From Gammaproteobacteria bacterium (lineage in GTDB: Bacteria > Pseudomonadota > Gammaproteobacteria > SZUA-229): a DNA stretch of 64,000 nt. The stretch spans positions 1 to 64,000 of the forward strand of contig JALWPK010000106.1 in assembly GCA_026995045.1 (NCBI GenBank), read 5' to 3'. The notes beneath the pieces are model-generated. The model did not search any database. It was given only the letters and a program-made list of their open reading frames with translations, and was not told where the DNA came from. Every line of letters begins with the position of its first letter. The first letter of the stretch is position 1. The translations under genes and the position numbers were made by a program. Positions 29,163 to 38,994 of the stretch are shown here, piece after piece.

Positions 29163-31727
29163 ATGTCAGATAGCAAACACCATTCAACGGATTTAAGCCG
29201 CGCCCAACGCGTTGCTGTATGGCTGGTCGGTATTATCCTGTGCCCGCTGGTGGCCCTGGTGACGCTCAATATGAGCCTTTCACAACTTGAAGCCGATTTC
29301 AAAAACCAGGCCTCGCTTGTGCATGATGAGCTCACACGGCGTTACAGCACGCTGGAAGCCGTGCTGACATCGCTCGCTGGTTTTCATCAGGCCAGTGACT
29401 ATGTGAGCGATGTGCAGTTTTCCACTTTTGCGCATGAACTGCTCAGCGCCTATCCCTATATCCGGCACGCCCTGTCATTGCGCAAGCTGGAACATGCTGA
29501 GCGCAATACGCTTGAGCAGGAAATGCTGGATGCCGGCTATTACCAGTTCAAGATCAGCGAGCTGACCGCCGATGGCCGACTGACGCCGGCGGCAAAACGC
29601 GACCAGTATCTGATTATCAACATCATGGAGCCGCTGCCGCCGCAGATGGGCGTTTTGCTGGGTTACAACGTGATGTCCAATCCCGGCCTGGCCAAAGCGG
29701 TTGAACAGGCATTGAAAACGGGCCAGGGGGTCGCCTCGCCGGTGACGCGCGTATTGCACAGCAATGGCGGCATGATGATTTTCAAGGCGGTGTATCAGGG
29801 ACGCTACACCCCGTCATCAGAACAGGACAGGCGCGAGTTGTTTGATGGCGCTATCGCAATCGAAATTGGCGCGGAAAGCCTGCTCAACCAGCTTGGCGTC
29901 GATGGCTACCCGCTGGAGGTGCAATTCAGGCAACCGCTGGGTGAGGCAGGCAAATTTACCGAATACAACCTGCACTTGCATGACAGGCAACACAATCTTT
30001 CCCATGAACACCATGCAGATAACTCCCTGCTGCCATCATTCAGTCAGACCTATGCAATGAACCTGTACGGCCAGCCGACAGCATTGCAGGTGCGCTATCA
30101 ACTGCGACCGGCTGATTTATATTCCAGCGGCGCCATTATTGCGATTCTCAGCTGTCTGGCGATATACATCGCAATAGTCAATATATGGCGACACCGGCGC
30201 ATCGAGCGCATCCACGAAGCCGAATTGCAGGATTACGCCGCCCGCGCGGCCTTTTCCGAAGAAAATACCGATCCGGTGCTGCGCATCAATGATAAAGGCG
30301 CGGTGCTGTACAGCAACAAACCTGGCAAAAAAATCCTGAAACGCTGGCAAACCCATACTGGTGGAAAAGTGCCGGAAGAAATCCATCACTTTGTCGGCCA
30401 GGTGCTGCGTGGCGACAATTATCAGGAAATTGAAGTCAGCACCGACAACACGCACTACACCCTGCGCTTTGTCGCCAGCCACTCACACCATTACGTTAAT
30501 GTCTATGGCCGCGATGATACCGAGCAAATGCGTTACGAACGCAACCTGATGCTGGCGAAACAGCAGGCAGAAGCCGCGAGTATCGCCAAAAGCCGCTTTA
30601 TGGCCACCATCAGCCATGAAGTACGCACGCCGCTGAACGGCGTGCTGGGCATGCTTGATCTGCTGCTGTCGACAGAACTCAGCGAGCGCCAGCACAAACT
30701 GACAGAAACCGCGCAGCGATCGGGCAGAATTTTGCTGGGCTTGATCAACGACATTCTCGATTTCTCCAAGCTGGATTCCGAAAAACTGCATCTCGATCCT
30801 GTTCCTTTCAAATTGCAGGAACTCATTGATGATGTGATTCAGATCGTCGCCGAACCGGCGCGCATCAAGAGACTGATGTTGTCCACTGACTTGCCTGATC
30901 AGCCATATTACCTGATTGGCGACGACAAGCGCTTGCGGCAGGTGCTGATTAATCTGGTGGGCAACGCCGTCAAATTCACCGAGCATGGTGAAGTCACCCT
31001 GCGGGTAATCATCTGCGATGAAACGTCCAATGAGGTACAGCTGCAATTCGAGGTGGAAGATACCGGCATCGGTATTGCTGAAGATGCCCTACCCACCATT
31101 TTTGATGACTTCACCCAGCAGGACGCCTCGACAACACGCCGCTTCGGTGGCACCGGCCTGGGGCTGGCTATCTGCCGGCAGTTGGTGGACTTGATGGACG
31201 GTGACATCCATGTCGCCAGTGAACAGGGAAAAGGCTCGGTCTTCACGGTATCGCTGCGCTTGCCAAAACAGAATGAAAAACAGATTTCCACCCCGGAAGC
31301 CGGGGTCAGACAGACGATCCAGGACGCATTGACATCGGCATCCACACTGGAAGACCAGGTCAGAATGAAAATCCTGCTGGCGGAGGATAACGAAATCAAT
31401 CAGGAAGTCGCCACCGCCATGCTTGAAGCTTTCGGCTATGAGGTGACAATAGTCGAAGATGGCCAGCTGGCTATCGAAGCGCTGAAAAACAGCCACTACG
31501 ATCTGGTGTTAATGGACTGCCAGATGCCGCGCATGGATGGTTTTGAGGCAACTACTGAGATTCGAAAACAGCAGGCGGAGTTTTCACACATCCCGATTAT
31601 TGCGCTGACAGCGGATGTGCAGGCGGAGGCCAGGGAACAATGTCGCAAAGCCGGCATGAACGACTATCTCAGCAAACCGTTTTCCAGCGAAGAATTGCAG
31701 GAAGTCATTCTCAAATGGTCGCCGTAA
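29163..31727 (+). CDS. CHASE-type membrane hybrid histidine kinase
   Basis: 854 residues. Membrane helix 1 (about 17-37), a ~280-residue periplasmic CHASE-like domain (YPYIRHALSLRKLEH, PLPPQMGVLLGYN), membrane helix 2 (about 321-341), a PAS-like linker, HisKA with H485 (TISHEVRTPLNG), HATPase ([24 protein letters not shown]), receiver with D785 (LMDCQMPRMDG) and SKPF. No Hpt. The start codon abuts the stop of the binding-protein gene, implying co-translation. The preceding OmpR-family protein could be its final target only through an Hpt intermediate. Confidence 0.93.
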   Translation: MSDSKHHSTDLSRAQRVAVWLVGIILCPLVALVTLNMSLSQLEADFKNQASLVHDELTRRYSTLEAVLTSLAGFHQASDYVSDVQFSTFAHELLSAYPYIRHALSLRKLEHAERNTLEQEMLDAGYYQFKISELTADGRLTPAAKRDQYLIINIMEPLPPQMGVLLGYNVMSNPGLAKAVEQALKTGQGVASPVTRVLHSNGGMMIFKAVYQGRYTPSSEQDRRELFDGAIAIEIGAESLLNQLGVDGYPLEVQFRQPLGEAGKFTEYNLHLHDRQHNLSHEHHADNSLLPSFSQTYAMNLYGQPTALQVRYQLRPADLYSSGAIIAILSCLAIYIAIVNIWRHRRIERIHEAELQDYAARAAFSEENTDPVLRINDKGAVLYSNKPGKKILKRWQTHTGGKVPEEIHHFVGQVLRGDNYQEIEVSTDNTHYTLRFVASHSHHYVNVYGRDDTEQMRYERNLMLAKQQAEAASIAKSRFMATISHEVRTPLNGVLGMLDLLLSTELSERQHKLTETAQRSGRILLGLINDILDFSKLDSEKLHLDPVPFKLQELIDDVIQIVAEPARIKRLMLSTDLPDQPYYLIGDDKRLRQVLINLVGNAVKFTEHGEVTLRVIICDETSNEVQLQFEVEDTGIGIAEDALPTIFDDFTQQDASTTRRFGGTGLGLAICRQLVDLMDGDIHVASEQGKGSVFTVSLRLPKQNEKQISTPEAGVRQTIQDALTSASTLEDQVRMKILLAEDNEINQEVATAMLEAFGYEVTIVEDGQLAIEALKNSHYDLVLMDCQMPRMDGFEATTEIRKQQAEFSHIPIIALTADVQAEAREQCRKAGMNDYLSKPFSSEELQEVILKWSP

Positions 31728-31776
31728 CCGATGCTGGCAAGCGCAACCTTATTAAGCCGGCGATAAACCTGCCCAC

Positions 31777-32622
31777 TTAATGATTACACAGCTTTACGCC
31801 AGCGCCATCACGCTTGGCGCTGATAATGCGGGACAATACCGACTGCTTGCGTATCAAACCGGAATCCCTGGCGACGGTATAGCGATTCAGGTACACCTCA
31901 ATCGTGTCACAGCCACCGCTATAGGATGGATAAAGCCTGGCTACCCGCATCTCGTGCACCCAGGCTTCATCCCTGTCAAAGCTTGCTGATGTCAGCACCG
32001 CATTGCCATAGTTGTTCTCATTGCTGAACAGCCACAAATATTCCATTATTTGTCCAACCTGATCGACAGTGATCGTGGGAAACGTAATCCGGCCAACATA
32101 GGTTTCCGACGCGCCTTGGCGGTCAAGCACCGATGCCTTGAACACGCGTTTGTACTCGACCAACTGCGGGTTGGCCGGATCGACCCGGGTAAACTGGTAA
32201 TACAAAAAGGTTTCGCTGCTGTCGACCAGTTGGCGGTAGCCCGGCTGGTTATTTGCGGCCTGTTCCGACCAAGACAACGCCTCGTCTGCGCTGTCGGTAG
32301 ACAGTTCATACACTGGCATATCCCCCCGGTTGGCGGCAACCACCAGATCGGTGCTTTTGATATGTCCCACGCTGACGTAGAGCGCGTCATCGATACTTTC
32401 ACGGTAGAAATGCTCTGGCGTGCGCTTGTCGAAATACAAGGCTGCGGCAATATCCACATCTCGCATCTCGCCAGTGGCGGCAATATTGCTATTGGATGCC
32501 GGCGTCGGCGAACTGCCGCCGCAGGCGGAAAGTGAAAACGCCAGCAAACCGGCGACAAGCCACCGCCAGCAACGATAACAGGCGGGCGGAACCGGTTTTA
32601 TCCATTTGATTCTGCCCCGCAT
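31777..32622 (-). CDS. Predicted lipoprotein of unknown function
   Basis: 281 residues from ATG 32622, preferred because AGGAG lies 10 bases upstream. The N-terminus has a basic region, a hydrophobic segment (LVAGLLAFSL) and lipobox LSAC with C34 (counting from this start), so it should be lipid-anchored. The mature protein is mostly beta-rich with no family I recognise; two cysteines near the C-terminus (in GGCDT and KLCNH) could form a disulfide. It lies downstream of the MCP array on the same strand and converges with the CHASE kinase. Confidence 0.75.
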   Translation of the reverse strand: MRGRIKWIKPVPPACYRCWRWLVAGLLAFSLSACGGSSPTPASNSNIAATGEMRDVDIAAALYFDKRTPEHFYRESIDDALYVSVGHIKSTDLVVAANRGDMPVYELSTDSADEALSWSEQAANNQPGYRQLVDSSETFLYYQFTRVDPANPQLVEYKRVFKASVLDRQGASETYVGRITFPTITVDQVGQIMEYLWLFSNENNYGNAVLTSASFDRDEAWVHEMRVARLYPSYSGGCDTIEVYLNRYTVARDSGLIRKQSVLSRIISAKRDGAGVKLCNH

Positions 32623-32676
32623 ACCAGCATGTCTCCTGTTGGGTGTCATTACTCACCCTATCGACACACTGAAGTC

Positions 32677-32690
32677 CGGGCTTTAGCCCG
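32677..32690 (-). other. CGGGC-TAAA-GCCCG hairpin after the last MCP
   Basis: A 5-bp GC stem with a TAAA loop, 26 bases after the MCP stop on the minus strand. No T-run follows, so it may be an extragenic repetitive hairpin or an inefficient terminator separating the receptor operon from the lipoprotein gene. Confidence 0.4.
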
Positions 32691-32715
32691 AAGAGCAACC
32701 GTTCGTCAGTTAAAC

Positions 32716-34983
32716 TCAACTCGCCTTGCGCAGGCGCGTCCCGGCGGGCGGCTGCATCTTGAAAAATCCCAACGCCTTGCGCTGGCTGCTGACCTGATCA
32801 GACAAGCCATCGGCATAGCTGACCAGTTCTATAGCTGCGCTGGCTGACTGCTGCACGGTTTGTTCGAGCTGTTTCAGCGACTGATTGATTTCGTTGGCGC
32901 CAACATCCTGCTCGGTGGAAGCCGAGCTGATTTCATGGATCAATTCAGATGTTTTCCGGATTTGCGGCACCAGGTGGGCAATTTTCTCACCCGCCTGCAC
33001 GGCCACGCTCACTGTGGCGTCTGACAGCTCGCCGATTTCCGTTGCCGCCTGCTGACTATGCTCGGCAAGTTTGCGCACTTCCGCCGCCACTACAGCGAAG
33101 CCCTTGCCATGTTCACCGGCTCGCGCCGCCTCAATCGCGGCATTCAGCGCCAGCAAATTGGTTTGCCTGGCGATTTCTTCCACCACGGAAATTTTTTCGG
33201 CAATGGTCTGCATGGCGCCCACCGCCTGGTTCACCGTGTTGCCGCTTTCATCCGCATCCTGCGCGGCCTGCTCGGCGATCTGTGTGGTGCGGCGCGCATT
33301 GTCGGCGCTCTGGCTGATATTGCGCGTCATCGCCTGCATCGACTCGGCGATTCGTTCAATCGAACCGGATTGCAACTGTGCGCCGTTTTCAAATCCATGC
33401 GCCGTCTGGTTAAGCTTGTCAGCCGTGGTGGCGCTGATATCCACGTCATGACAAAGTGACGCCATGATATTGCGAAGCTGATCGACAGTCGCGTTGACAT
33501 CCTGCTTCAAGGTCGCAAACACGCCCTCATATTCATTTTCAATCCTGTTTGTCAGATCGCCGTGGGCAAGGCTGTGCATTACACGCATCACATCATTGAT
33601 ACTGGAGCCTGTTGTCTGCATAACACGGTTGATGCCAGACGCCATCACTCTGACAAAACCCTGCTTGTCATCTTCACTGACAGACTGGCTGAAATCACCG
33701 CGCGAAACCGCATCAACAACTGTCGCCACCTCATTCTCAAGCTGGAGCTCAGCGGTATGATTTACCCACTCTATCACCATGCCAGCACGCTGCTCACCGT
33801 CGAAAACGGGCGTGACCGTCACTTTCAGCGTCAACTGACCGATTTCCAGTGTGGCGCAGTACACGGTGTCAACCGATTCGAGCAACTGACGATTAAACTG
33901 CTCATGATGATCGAACAAATCGATATTGCAGCCTTGCAGAGTGGAGGCGCTGAAACCTGGCAATACCTGGCGGATTGCCGGTTCGATATCATCAAACATG
34001 GCCTGCGCCGAGCGGTTGATGTACATAATATTGTAATGCGAGTCCACCACCATGATATTGACATCGGCATTGTCCAGCGCTGTTTTGATACGCAGGGTTT
34101 CCTGCGCCAGTTCCCGCTCCTGTTGCAATTGCCTTTGCTGGTGTTCAATCGCAGCCAGCTCATCAGTGCGGTCGCGCCACTCGGTAACAATACCGGCATA
34201 GCGGCCGGTCTCATCATGAACGGCGGTTGAACGCACAAGAAACTGGCGGCCGCCGAGCAACAACTCGACTGTTTCACCTTGTAATAAAGGCTCAATAAAT
34301 GGCTGTGCATTGTCCTGCTGAAAACTATGCAGCTTTTTTCCCAGCAATCGTGAAGCGCTGAAATTAATCATGTCCTGCTGGATATCGTCTTCCAGCGCAG
34401 CAAAGGTTTCCTGAAGCGCATTATTGATATAGACAATATTATTGTCGGCATCACTCAGCATAATGTTGCTGATAGCGCCGTCCAGCGCTGTTTTGATTTG
34501 CGCAAGCTCGACAATGCGCAGTTTTTCCATGTGAAAAGCCGTTTCAAGCTTAACCTGCATAATATTCAGCGCCGCTTGCAGTTTGCCGAGCTCGTCTTTT
34601 GATGAGTGCGCGATGTCATGGTCAAAGTGGCCATCAGCAATACGCGCAGACAGCCTGGTCATGCACTGCACTCTGCTGGCGACGCCCTTCAATATCAACC
34701 AGGCCATCACGACCAGTAAAATGAATGCCGCAACCATGATAACGCCATCCATGAACATACGCGCTGTAAATTGATGATGCGCCGCCATGACGTCAGTCAG
34801 GAAGAGCAACTGTTGCGAATCGATGGCCGCCTGCAAGTCACGGTAGCTGACTGAAAGGTCGTACAGTGTGAGCAGGCATGCCATTACCGGCAATATAAAC
34901 GCCAGCAGGAATTTACGAAATAATGGCATATCCGCATATTGATTGCGTACATACCCGGCTATACCATTGCGCAAGTCAGGCAT
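32716..34983 (-). CDS. Methyl-accepting chemotaxis protein, two PAS domains
   Basis: 755 residues from ATG 34983 (GGAG 8 bases upstream). Two membrane helices (about 24-44 and 78-102) enclose a periplasmic loop of only ~35 residues, so sensing is likely intracellular. HAMP, then two similar PAS domains (each begins IKTALD...NIM..D...NI.YIN), a second HAMP-like pair, and the signalling hairpin with tip [20 protein letters not shown]. It ends TRLRKAS and, unlike three relatives here, lacks the LRG motif and aromatic C-terminal tail. Last receptor of the second chemosensory operon. Confidence 0.93.
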   Translation of the reverse strand: MPDLRNGIAGYVRNQYADMPLFRKFLLAFILPVMACLLTLYDLSVSYRDLQAAIDSQQLLFLTDVMAAHHQFTARMFMDGVIMVAAFILLVVMAWLILKGVASRVQCMTRLSARIADGHFDHDIAHSSKDELGKLQAALNIMQVKLETAFHMEKLRIVELAQIKTALDGAISNIMLSDADNNIVYINNALQETFAALEDDIQQDMINFSASRLLGKKLHSFQQDNAQPFIEPLLQGETVELLLGGRQFLVRSTAVHDETGRYAGIVTEWRDRTDELAAIEHQQRQLQQERELAQETLRIKTALDNADVNIMVVDSHYNIMYINRSAQAMFDDIEPAIRQVLPGFSASTLQGCNIDLFDHHEQFNRQLLESVDTVYCATLEIGQLTLKVTVTPVFDGEQRAGMVIEWVNHTAELQLENEVATVVDAVSRGDFSQSVSEDDKQGFVRVMASGINRVMQTTGSSINDVMRVMHSLAHGDLTNRIENEYEGVFATLKQDVNATVDQLRNIMASLCHDVDISATTADKLNQTAHGFENGAQLQSGSIERIAESMQAMTRNISQSADNARRTTQIAEQAAQDADESGNTVNQAVGAMQTIAEKISVVEEIARQTNLLALNAAIEAARAGEHGKGFAVVAAEVRKLAEHSQQAATEIGELSDATVSVAVQAGEKIAHLVPQIRKTSELIHEISSASTEQDVGANEINQSLKQLEQTVQQSASAAIELVSYADGLSDQVSSQRKALGFFKMQPPAGTRLRKAS

Positions 34984-35040
34984 AAAACATCTCCATTTAT
35001 TTGACATCAGCCTGTGTAATTGATGAATTAATCAGCTTCC

Positions 35041-38000
35041 TTAATATTTAACAAACTGACCATCGTCATTGCCCATATCCAGATCAAAGCCGCCATTGGG
35101 GTTGATATCATGTTGATCACGTATCACGCCGCCGCGTAAGGGTGCGCCAGGTGAATTTTCATCCCGCCGCTCAACTGCAGGTGGCGCATCGGACGGCGTG
35201 TGTGGCGATGCGTGTTCTGCTGATAAAAAGTCTGGCGTGACAAGCTTGCTGTGTGACGTGGCATGCAAGGCAATAGCGGATTCATCCAGCTTGAAAAAGC
35301 TCATGGCGTCACGCTGTTCTTCTACCTGTGCTGACAGTTCCTGAGCAGAACTCGCCAGTTCTTCTGCTGCAGCGGCAGACTGCTGCACCACCTGGTCAAG
35401 TTGTTGCAGCGCGCGATTGATTTCATCCGAACCGACATCCTGCTCCCGGGCCGCAACACTGATTTCCTGCACCAGCTCGGCCGTTTTCTGAATATCCGGC
35501 ACCAGCTGTGATAAACGCTCGCCGGCCTGTTCGGCGACTTCCACGGTATTGCTTGAAAGCTCACCGATTTCCCCTGCCGCTTTCTGTGAACGTTCGGCCA
35601 ACTTGCGCACTTCCGATGCGACCACAGCAAAGCCCTTGCCATGTTCACCGGCGCGCGCCGCCTCAATCGCCGCGTTCAGCGCCAGCAGATTAGTCTGCCG
35701 CGCAATTTCCTCAATAATCGAAATTTTCTCGGCGATAGACTTCATCGCCGTGACCGCTTCAAGAACGGTGCGGCCGCTTTCATCGGCGTCGTTTGCCGCT
35801 TTCTGCGCAATTTTTTCAGTCTGGCCGGCATTGTTCGCGCTTTGGCGGATATTGGCTGACATTTGCTCCATTGCCGATGAAATCTGCTCCAGCGACGCCG
35901 CCTGTGTAGACGAGCCATCTCCCAGATCCTGTGCCGTGCCGCTGACCTGTGTTGCCGTATTAGCGCTGGCTTCCGCGCTGCCATGTACTGTTGCCAGCAC
36001 ATCGGTGAGGCGGTCAACCGTTGTGTTCACGTCATCCTTGAGTTGAGCGAATACGCCCATATATTCTTTGTCAATTTTCTGCGTCAGATCACCCGAAGCC
36101 AGCCCGCGAAGCACTCTGACGACATCTTCGATACTGGTGTCAGTGGTAGACAGAATTTGATTGATACCCTGAGCCAGCTTAAGGAAGAAGCCCTGCTTGC
36201 CGTCTTCACAGACCTGCTGGCTGAAATCACCCTGTGCCGCCGCTGCGACGATGTTAGCCACTTCATTTTCGACTTCGACTTCGGCTGTCCGATCCTGCCA
36301 TTCAACAACCGTTCCCAGTCGTTCACCATCTTCATCAAACACGGGTGTCGCGATAATATGAAGCGTTAAACCATTGACCTCAACAGTGGATCGATAGGTT
36401 GTCTGCAGATTTTCAAGAATCTCCCGCTGGTGAGATGGGTCACGATGGAATATATCGATGTTTTTTCCTATCAGCTCATAGCGGTTGAAGTCCGGTATCA
36501 CTTCTTTCAGCTTGTCTTCAATATCAGCAAACATCGACTCTACAGCCTTGTTTATATAGATGATGTCAAGATTGATGTCAGCCATCATGATATTAACTTC
36601 AGCACTGTCCAGCGCTGCCTTAACGCGTGTATTTTCGCGGGCAATGATGCGCTCTGACTCAATTCGCTCTTCTTCAACGCGTCTTGCGCGCAATTCTTCT
36701 GTACGGTCATCCCATTCTGTCACCACACCAATCTTGTCGCCCGCATCATCAAATACCGGGCTTGCCATAATACGGAACTCACGCTCGCCGAATGTCATAT
36801 CAAAACGTGTTGGTTCTAACAGGCCATCCAGTACGGCTGCGGCTTCAGTATTGCCTGCCAGCAAAGCGCGCATATCTTCACCAACCAGACCATTTTCGCC
36901 AAAGCCTGTGACAACAGTCTGGACATCCCGCCTCACCGTCTCAAACATTTTCTGACCGGCTTCATTGACATAAATAATAGTGTTGTCAGCATCAGAAAGC
37001 GTGATACAGGTGCTCGCGCTATCCAGGGCGGCATTAATACGTCGGCTTTCAATGGCCTGCTTCCGGGCGGTTTCAATATCATCCTTGAGCCGGGTCTGCA
37101 TTTTGTCGAGTTCATTCATTAATAACCCCATTTCATCCCTGGATTCCACCTGGATATCGGTATCATAAATGCCGGAGCCTATGTAGTTAAAGATATCCAC
37201 AACCTTAGAAACAGACCGTACGATATTGACGATCACCATGATTGCAATAAAAATAGCAAGCATGATCACTACAACTGATGCGCCAATTTCCTGCATCAAT
37301 GACGTACGCAGACTGGCAATGCGCGTCTCCAGTAATTTCCGTACTTTTTCTGACGAGGAAAACAACAATGCCGAGGCGCTATGAATAGCCTTGTCGCCAT
37401 CATCGTATATATCATCTGCCATCAGGTAGAGCGATTCCGAGGTCAGCTCTTCCATAGTTGTGGCTGCATCTTCCACGTTTTCAAGCAGTTCAGTTCCCGT
37501 TTTCATAAATGCATTGACAGGCTCTTCAAGCACCGGCTTGATCAGTGCATCGGCGGATATTGCTGCCGCCACTCCTTTATTAACGGCATCAATAAGATGC
37601 TGCGCATTCCTCGCGCTGCTGATCAGGCTGATTTGCTCATCGAAATCCACCTCACCTGACAACAGCATGGCCTGTGCTGTACTGCGTATCATGCTGAGCT
37701 CATTGATAATATATGGCAACCTGTTGGCAATTACCTCAATCAACGGCGAGCTGTCCGCGCCAGCATCCAAAGCGAGATTGCTTTTTGATGCGACTTCCTG
37801 AATCAATCCAATAACACTTTCAATCACAGTCGTATGCAACTTGTAGCTGTCTTCAGGGTCATCCATGGATACAGCCCTGTCTCCCAGACCCGCCCATCCG
37901 GTTTTGATAGCCCGCCAGAGTTCACCAGTATCAAAATCATCACCATATTTCTCATGAACCATCTCAACATTGTCAACTGCAGAGGATACTGCTTCCTGTG

Positions 38001-38295
38001 CCGCATTAATTTCATCAGAGAGCGAATCTGCACCATTCAGCAACGCATTCACCAGATCGCGGTGTCTGGCAAGGTTTTCAAGCAAGATTGTAACTGGCTC
38101 AATATACTCAATACCTTTATATTCCATTTTGGCATAGTCGATTGACTTGCTAGCATCCAGCACCAGTAGCGTCAGTAGCATAATAACCGGCAACAGCAGC
38201 ATGACTATCACAGCGCCCAGTTTTCGGGATAAACGAACATTTTTCAGAAAGTTCAGTTTTGAGCCGACTGAATTGAATTGACCGAGAATTTTCAT
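35041..38295 (-). CDS. Methyl-accepting chemotaxis protein, large periplasmic domain and two PAS domains
   Basis: 1084 residues, the longest receptor here. Membrane helices at about 28-48 and 345-368 flank a ~295-residue all-helical periplasmic domain (four-helix or NIT-like; ligand unknown). Then HAMP, PAS 1 ([16 protein letters not shown]), PAS 2 ([16 protein letters not shown]), a di-HAMP segment, and the signalling hairpin ([20 protein letters not shown]). A ~75-residue flexible tail contains [10 protein letters not shown] and ends QFVKY, a pattern expected for a CheR/CheB-docking pentapeptide. It follows cheW in the operon. Confidence 0.94.
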   Translation of the reverse strand: MKILGQFNSVGSKLNFLKNVRLSRKLGAVIVMLLLPVIMLLTLLVLDASKSIDYAKMEYKGIEYIEPVTILLENLARHRDLVNALLNGADSLSDEINAAQEAVSSAVDNVEMVHEKYGDDFDTGELWRAIKTGWAGLGDRAVSMDDPEDSYKLHTTVIESVIGLIQEVASKSNLALDAGADSSPLIEVIANRLPYIINELSMIRSTAQAMLLSGEVDFDEQISLISSARNAQHLIDAVNKGVAAAISADALIKPVLEEPVNAFMKTGTELLENVEDAATTMEELTSESLYLMADDIYDDGDKAIHSASALLFSSSEKVRKLLETRIASLRTSLMQEIGASVVVIMLAIFIAIMVIVNIVRSVSKVVDIFNYIGSGIYDTDIQVESRDEMGLLMNELDKMQTRLKDDIETARKQAIESRRINAALDSASTCITLSDADNTIIYVNEAGQKMFETVRRDVQTVVTGFGENGLVGEDMRALLAGNTEAAAVLDGLLEPTRFDMTFGEREFRIMASPVFDDAGDKIGVVTEWDDRTEELRARRVEEERIESERIIARENTRVKAALDSAEVNIMMADINLDIIYINKAVESMFADIEDKLKEVIPDFNRYELIGKNIDIFHRDPSHQREILENLQTTYRSTVEVNGLTLHIIATPVFDEDGERLGTVVEWQDRTAEVEVENEVANIVAAAAQGDFSQQVCEDGKQGFFLKLAQGINQILSTTDTSIEDVVRVLRGLASGDLTQKIDKEYMGVFAQLKDDVNTTVDRLTDVLATVHGSAEASANTATQVSGTAQDLGDGSSTQAASLEQISSAMEQMSANIRQSANNAGQTEKIAQKAANDADESGRTVLEAVTAMKSIAEKISIIEEIARQTNLLALNAAIEAARAGEHGKGFAVVASEVRKLAERSQKAAGEIGELSSNTVEVAEQAGERLSQLVPDIQKTAELVQEISVAAREQDVGSDEINRALQQLDQVVQQSAAAAEELASSAQELSAQVEEQRDAMSFFKLDESAIALHATSHSKLVTPDFLSAEHASPHTPSDAPPAVERRDENSPGAPLRGGVIRDQHDINPNGGFDLDMGNDDGQFVKY

Positions 38296-38364
38296 ATTTC
38301 TTTCCTGACACTTTTCATGGTAATGGTTTATGGCGATAGATTCATTCAGATCTGACAGTTTATT

Positions 38365-38904
38365 TCAGGCGGCCTCGTCATCATTCGCGCAGCCGCCTGC
38401 AACACTGGTGTTCTCAACCTGGTGTATCTGCTCAAGGCTGAAAACATTATCCATATCCAGAACAATTATGAATCGGTCGTCATGGGTTTTCCCCATAGCC
38501 TGTATAAACTTATTGCTGACGCGGGTGCCCAGTGTCGGCGCCGGCTCCATCTGATCCTTACGCAACTCGATAACTTCCTGAACCGAGTCAGCCAACGCGC
38601 CCAGCACTGTTGTATGACCATCAATATTAACTTCAATAATGATGATGCAGGTGTCGACGGTGTTTTCACACACACTCATGCCAAATTGCAATCTCAGGTC
38701 AATTACCGGCACGACATTGCCGCGGAGGTTGATGACGCCCTGCATAAAATCAGGCGTACGCGGCACTCTCGTCACCTCTGTATATTCAAGCACCTCACGC
38801 ACTTTGGTGATTTCGGTTGCAAACGCCTCACCATCCAGTGTAAAGGTGAGGTACTGGACTGGCTGACTCATTTCAGTTGCATCCTGTTGTTGTTCATTGC
38901 TCAT
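38365..38904 (-). CDS. cheW: Chemotaxis coupling protein CheW
   Basis: 179 residues, a single CheW domain (VQYLTFTLDGEAFATEITKV, GVINLRGNVVPVIDLR) that bridges receptors and CheA. A ~20-residue acidic C-terminal extension follows the domain. It is surrounded by receptor genes and belongs with the cheA at 44182-46290. Distinct from the CheW of the flagellar cluster. Confidence 0.95.
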   Translation of the reverse strand: MSNEQQQDATEMSQPVQYLTFTLDGEAFATEITKVREVLEYTEVTRVPRTPDFMQGVINLRGNVVPVIDLRLQFGMSVCENTVDTCIIIIEVNIDGHTTVLGALADSVQEVIELRKDQMEPAPTLGTRVSNKFIQAMGKTHDDRFIIVLDMDNVFSLEQIHQVENTSVAGGCANDDEAA

Positions 38905-38944
38905 AACATCGACCCTGTTAGTTTGTTCTTAAACAAGAATAATT

Positions 38945-38975
38945 ATGGAAGCCTTGTTATGGGCTGAGCTTCCAT
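38945..38975 (-). other. Intercistronic hairpin between MCP and cheW
   Basis: ATGGAAGC and GCTTCCAT form an 8-bp stem with a 15-base loop in the 90-base gap, followed on the minus strand by AATTATTCTTG and a smaller TTGTT-TAAG-AACAA stem. It might mark an mRNA processing or partial termination point that sets receptor-to-CheW ratio. Confidence 0.4.
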
Positions 38976-38994
38976 ATATTTGTGATATTTGTAC

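Noticed and set aside
35014-35034. Second copy of the 22788-22856 palindrome arm
   Set aside because: TGAATTAATCAGCTTCCTT is similar to the arm but has internal gaps and no partner arm nearby; likely coincidence in an AT-rich gap.
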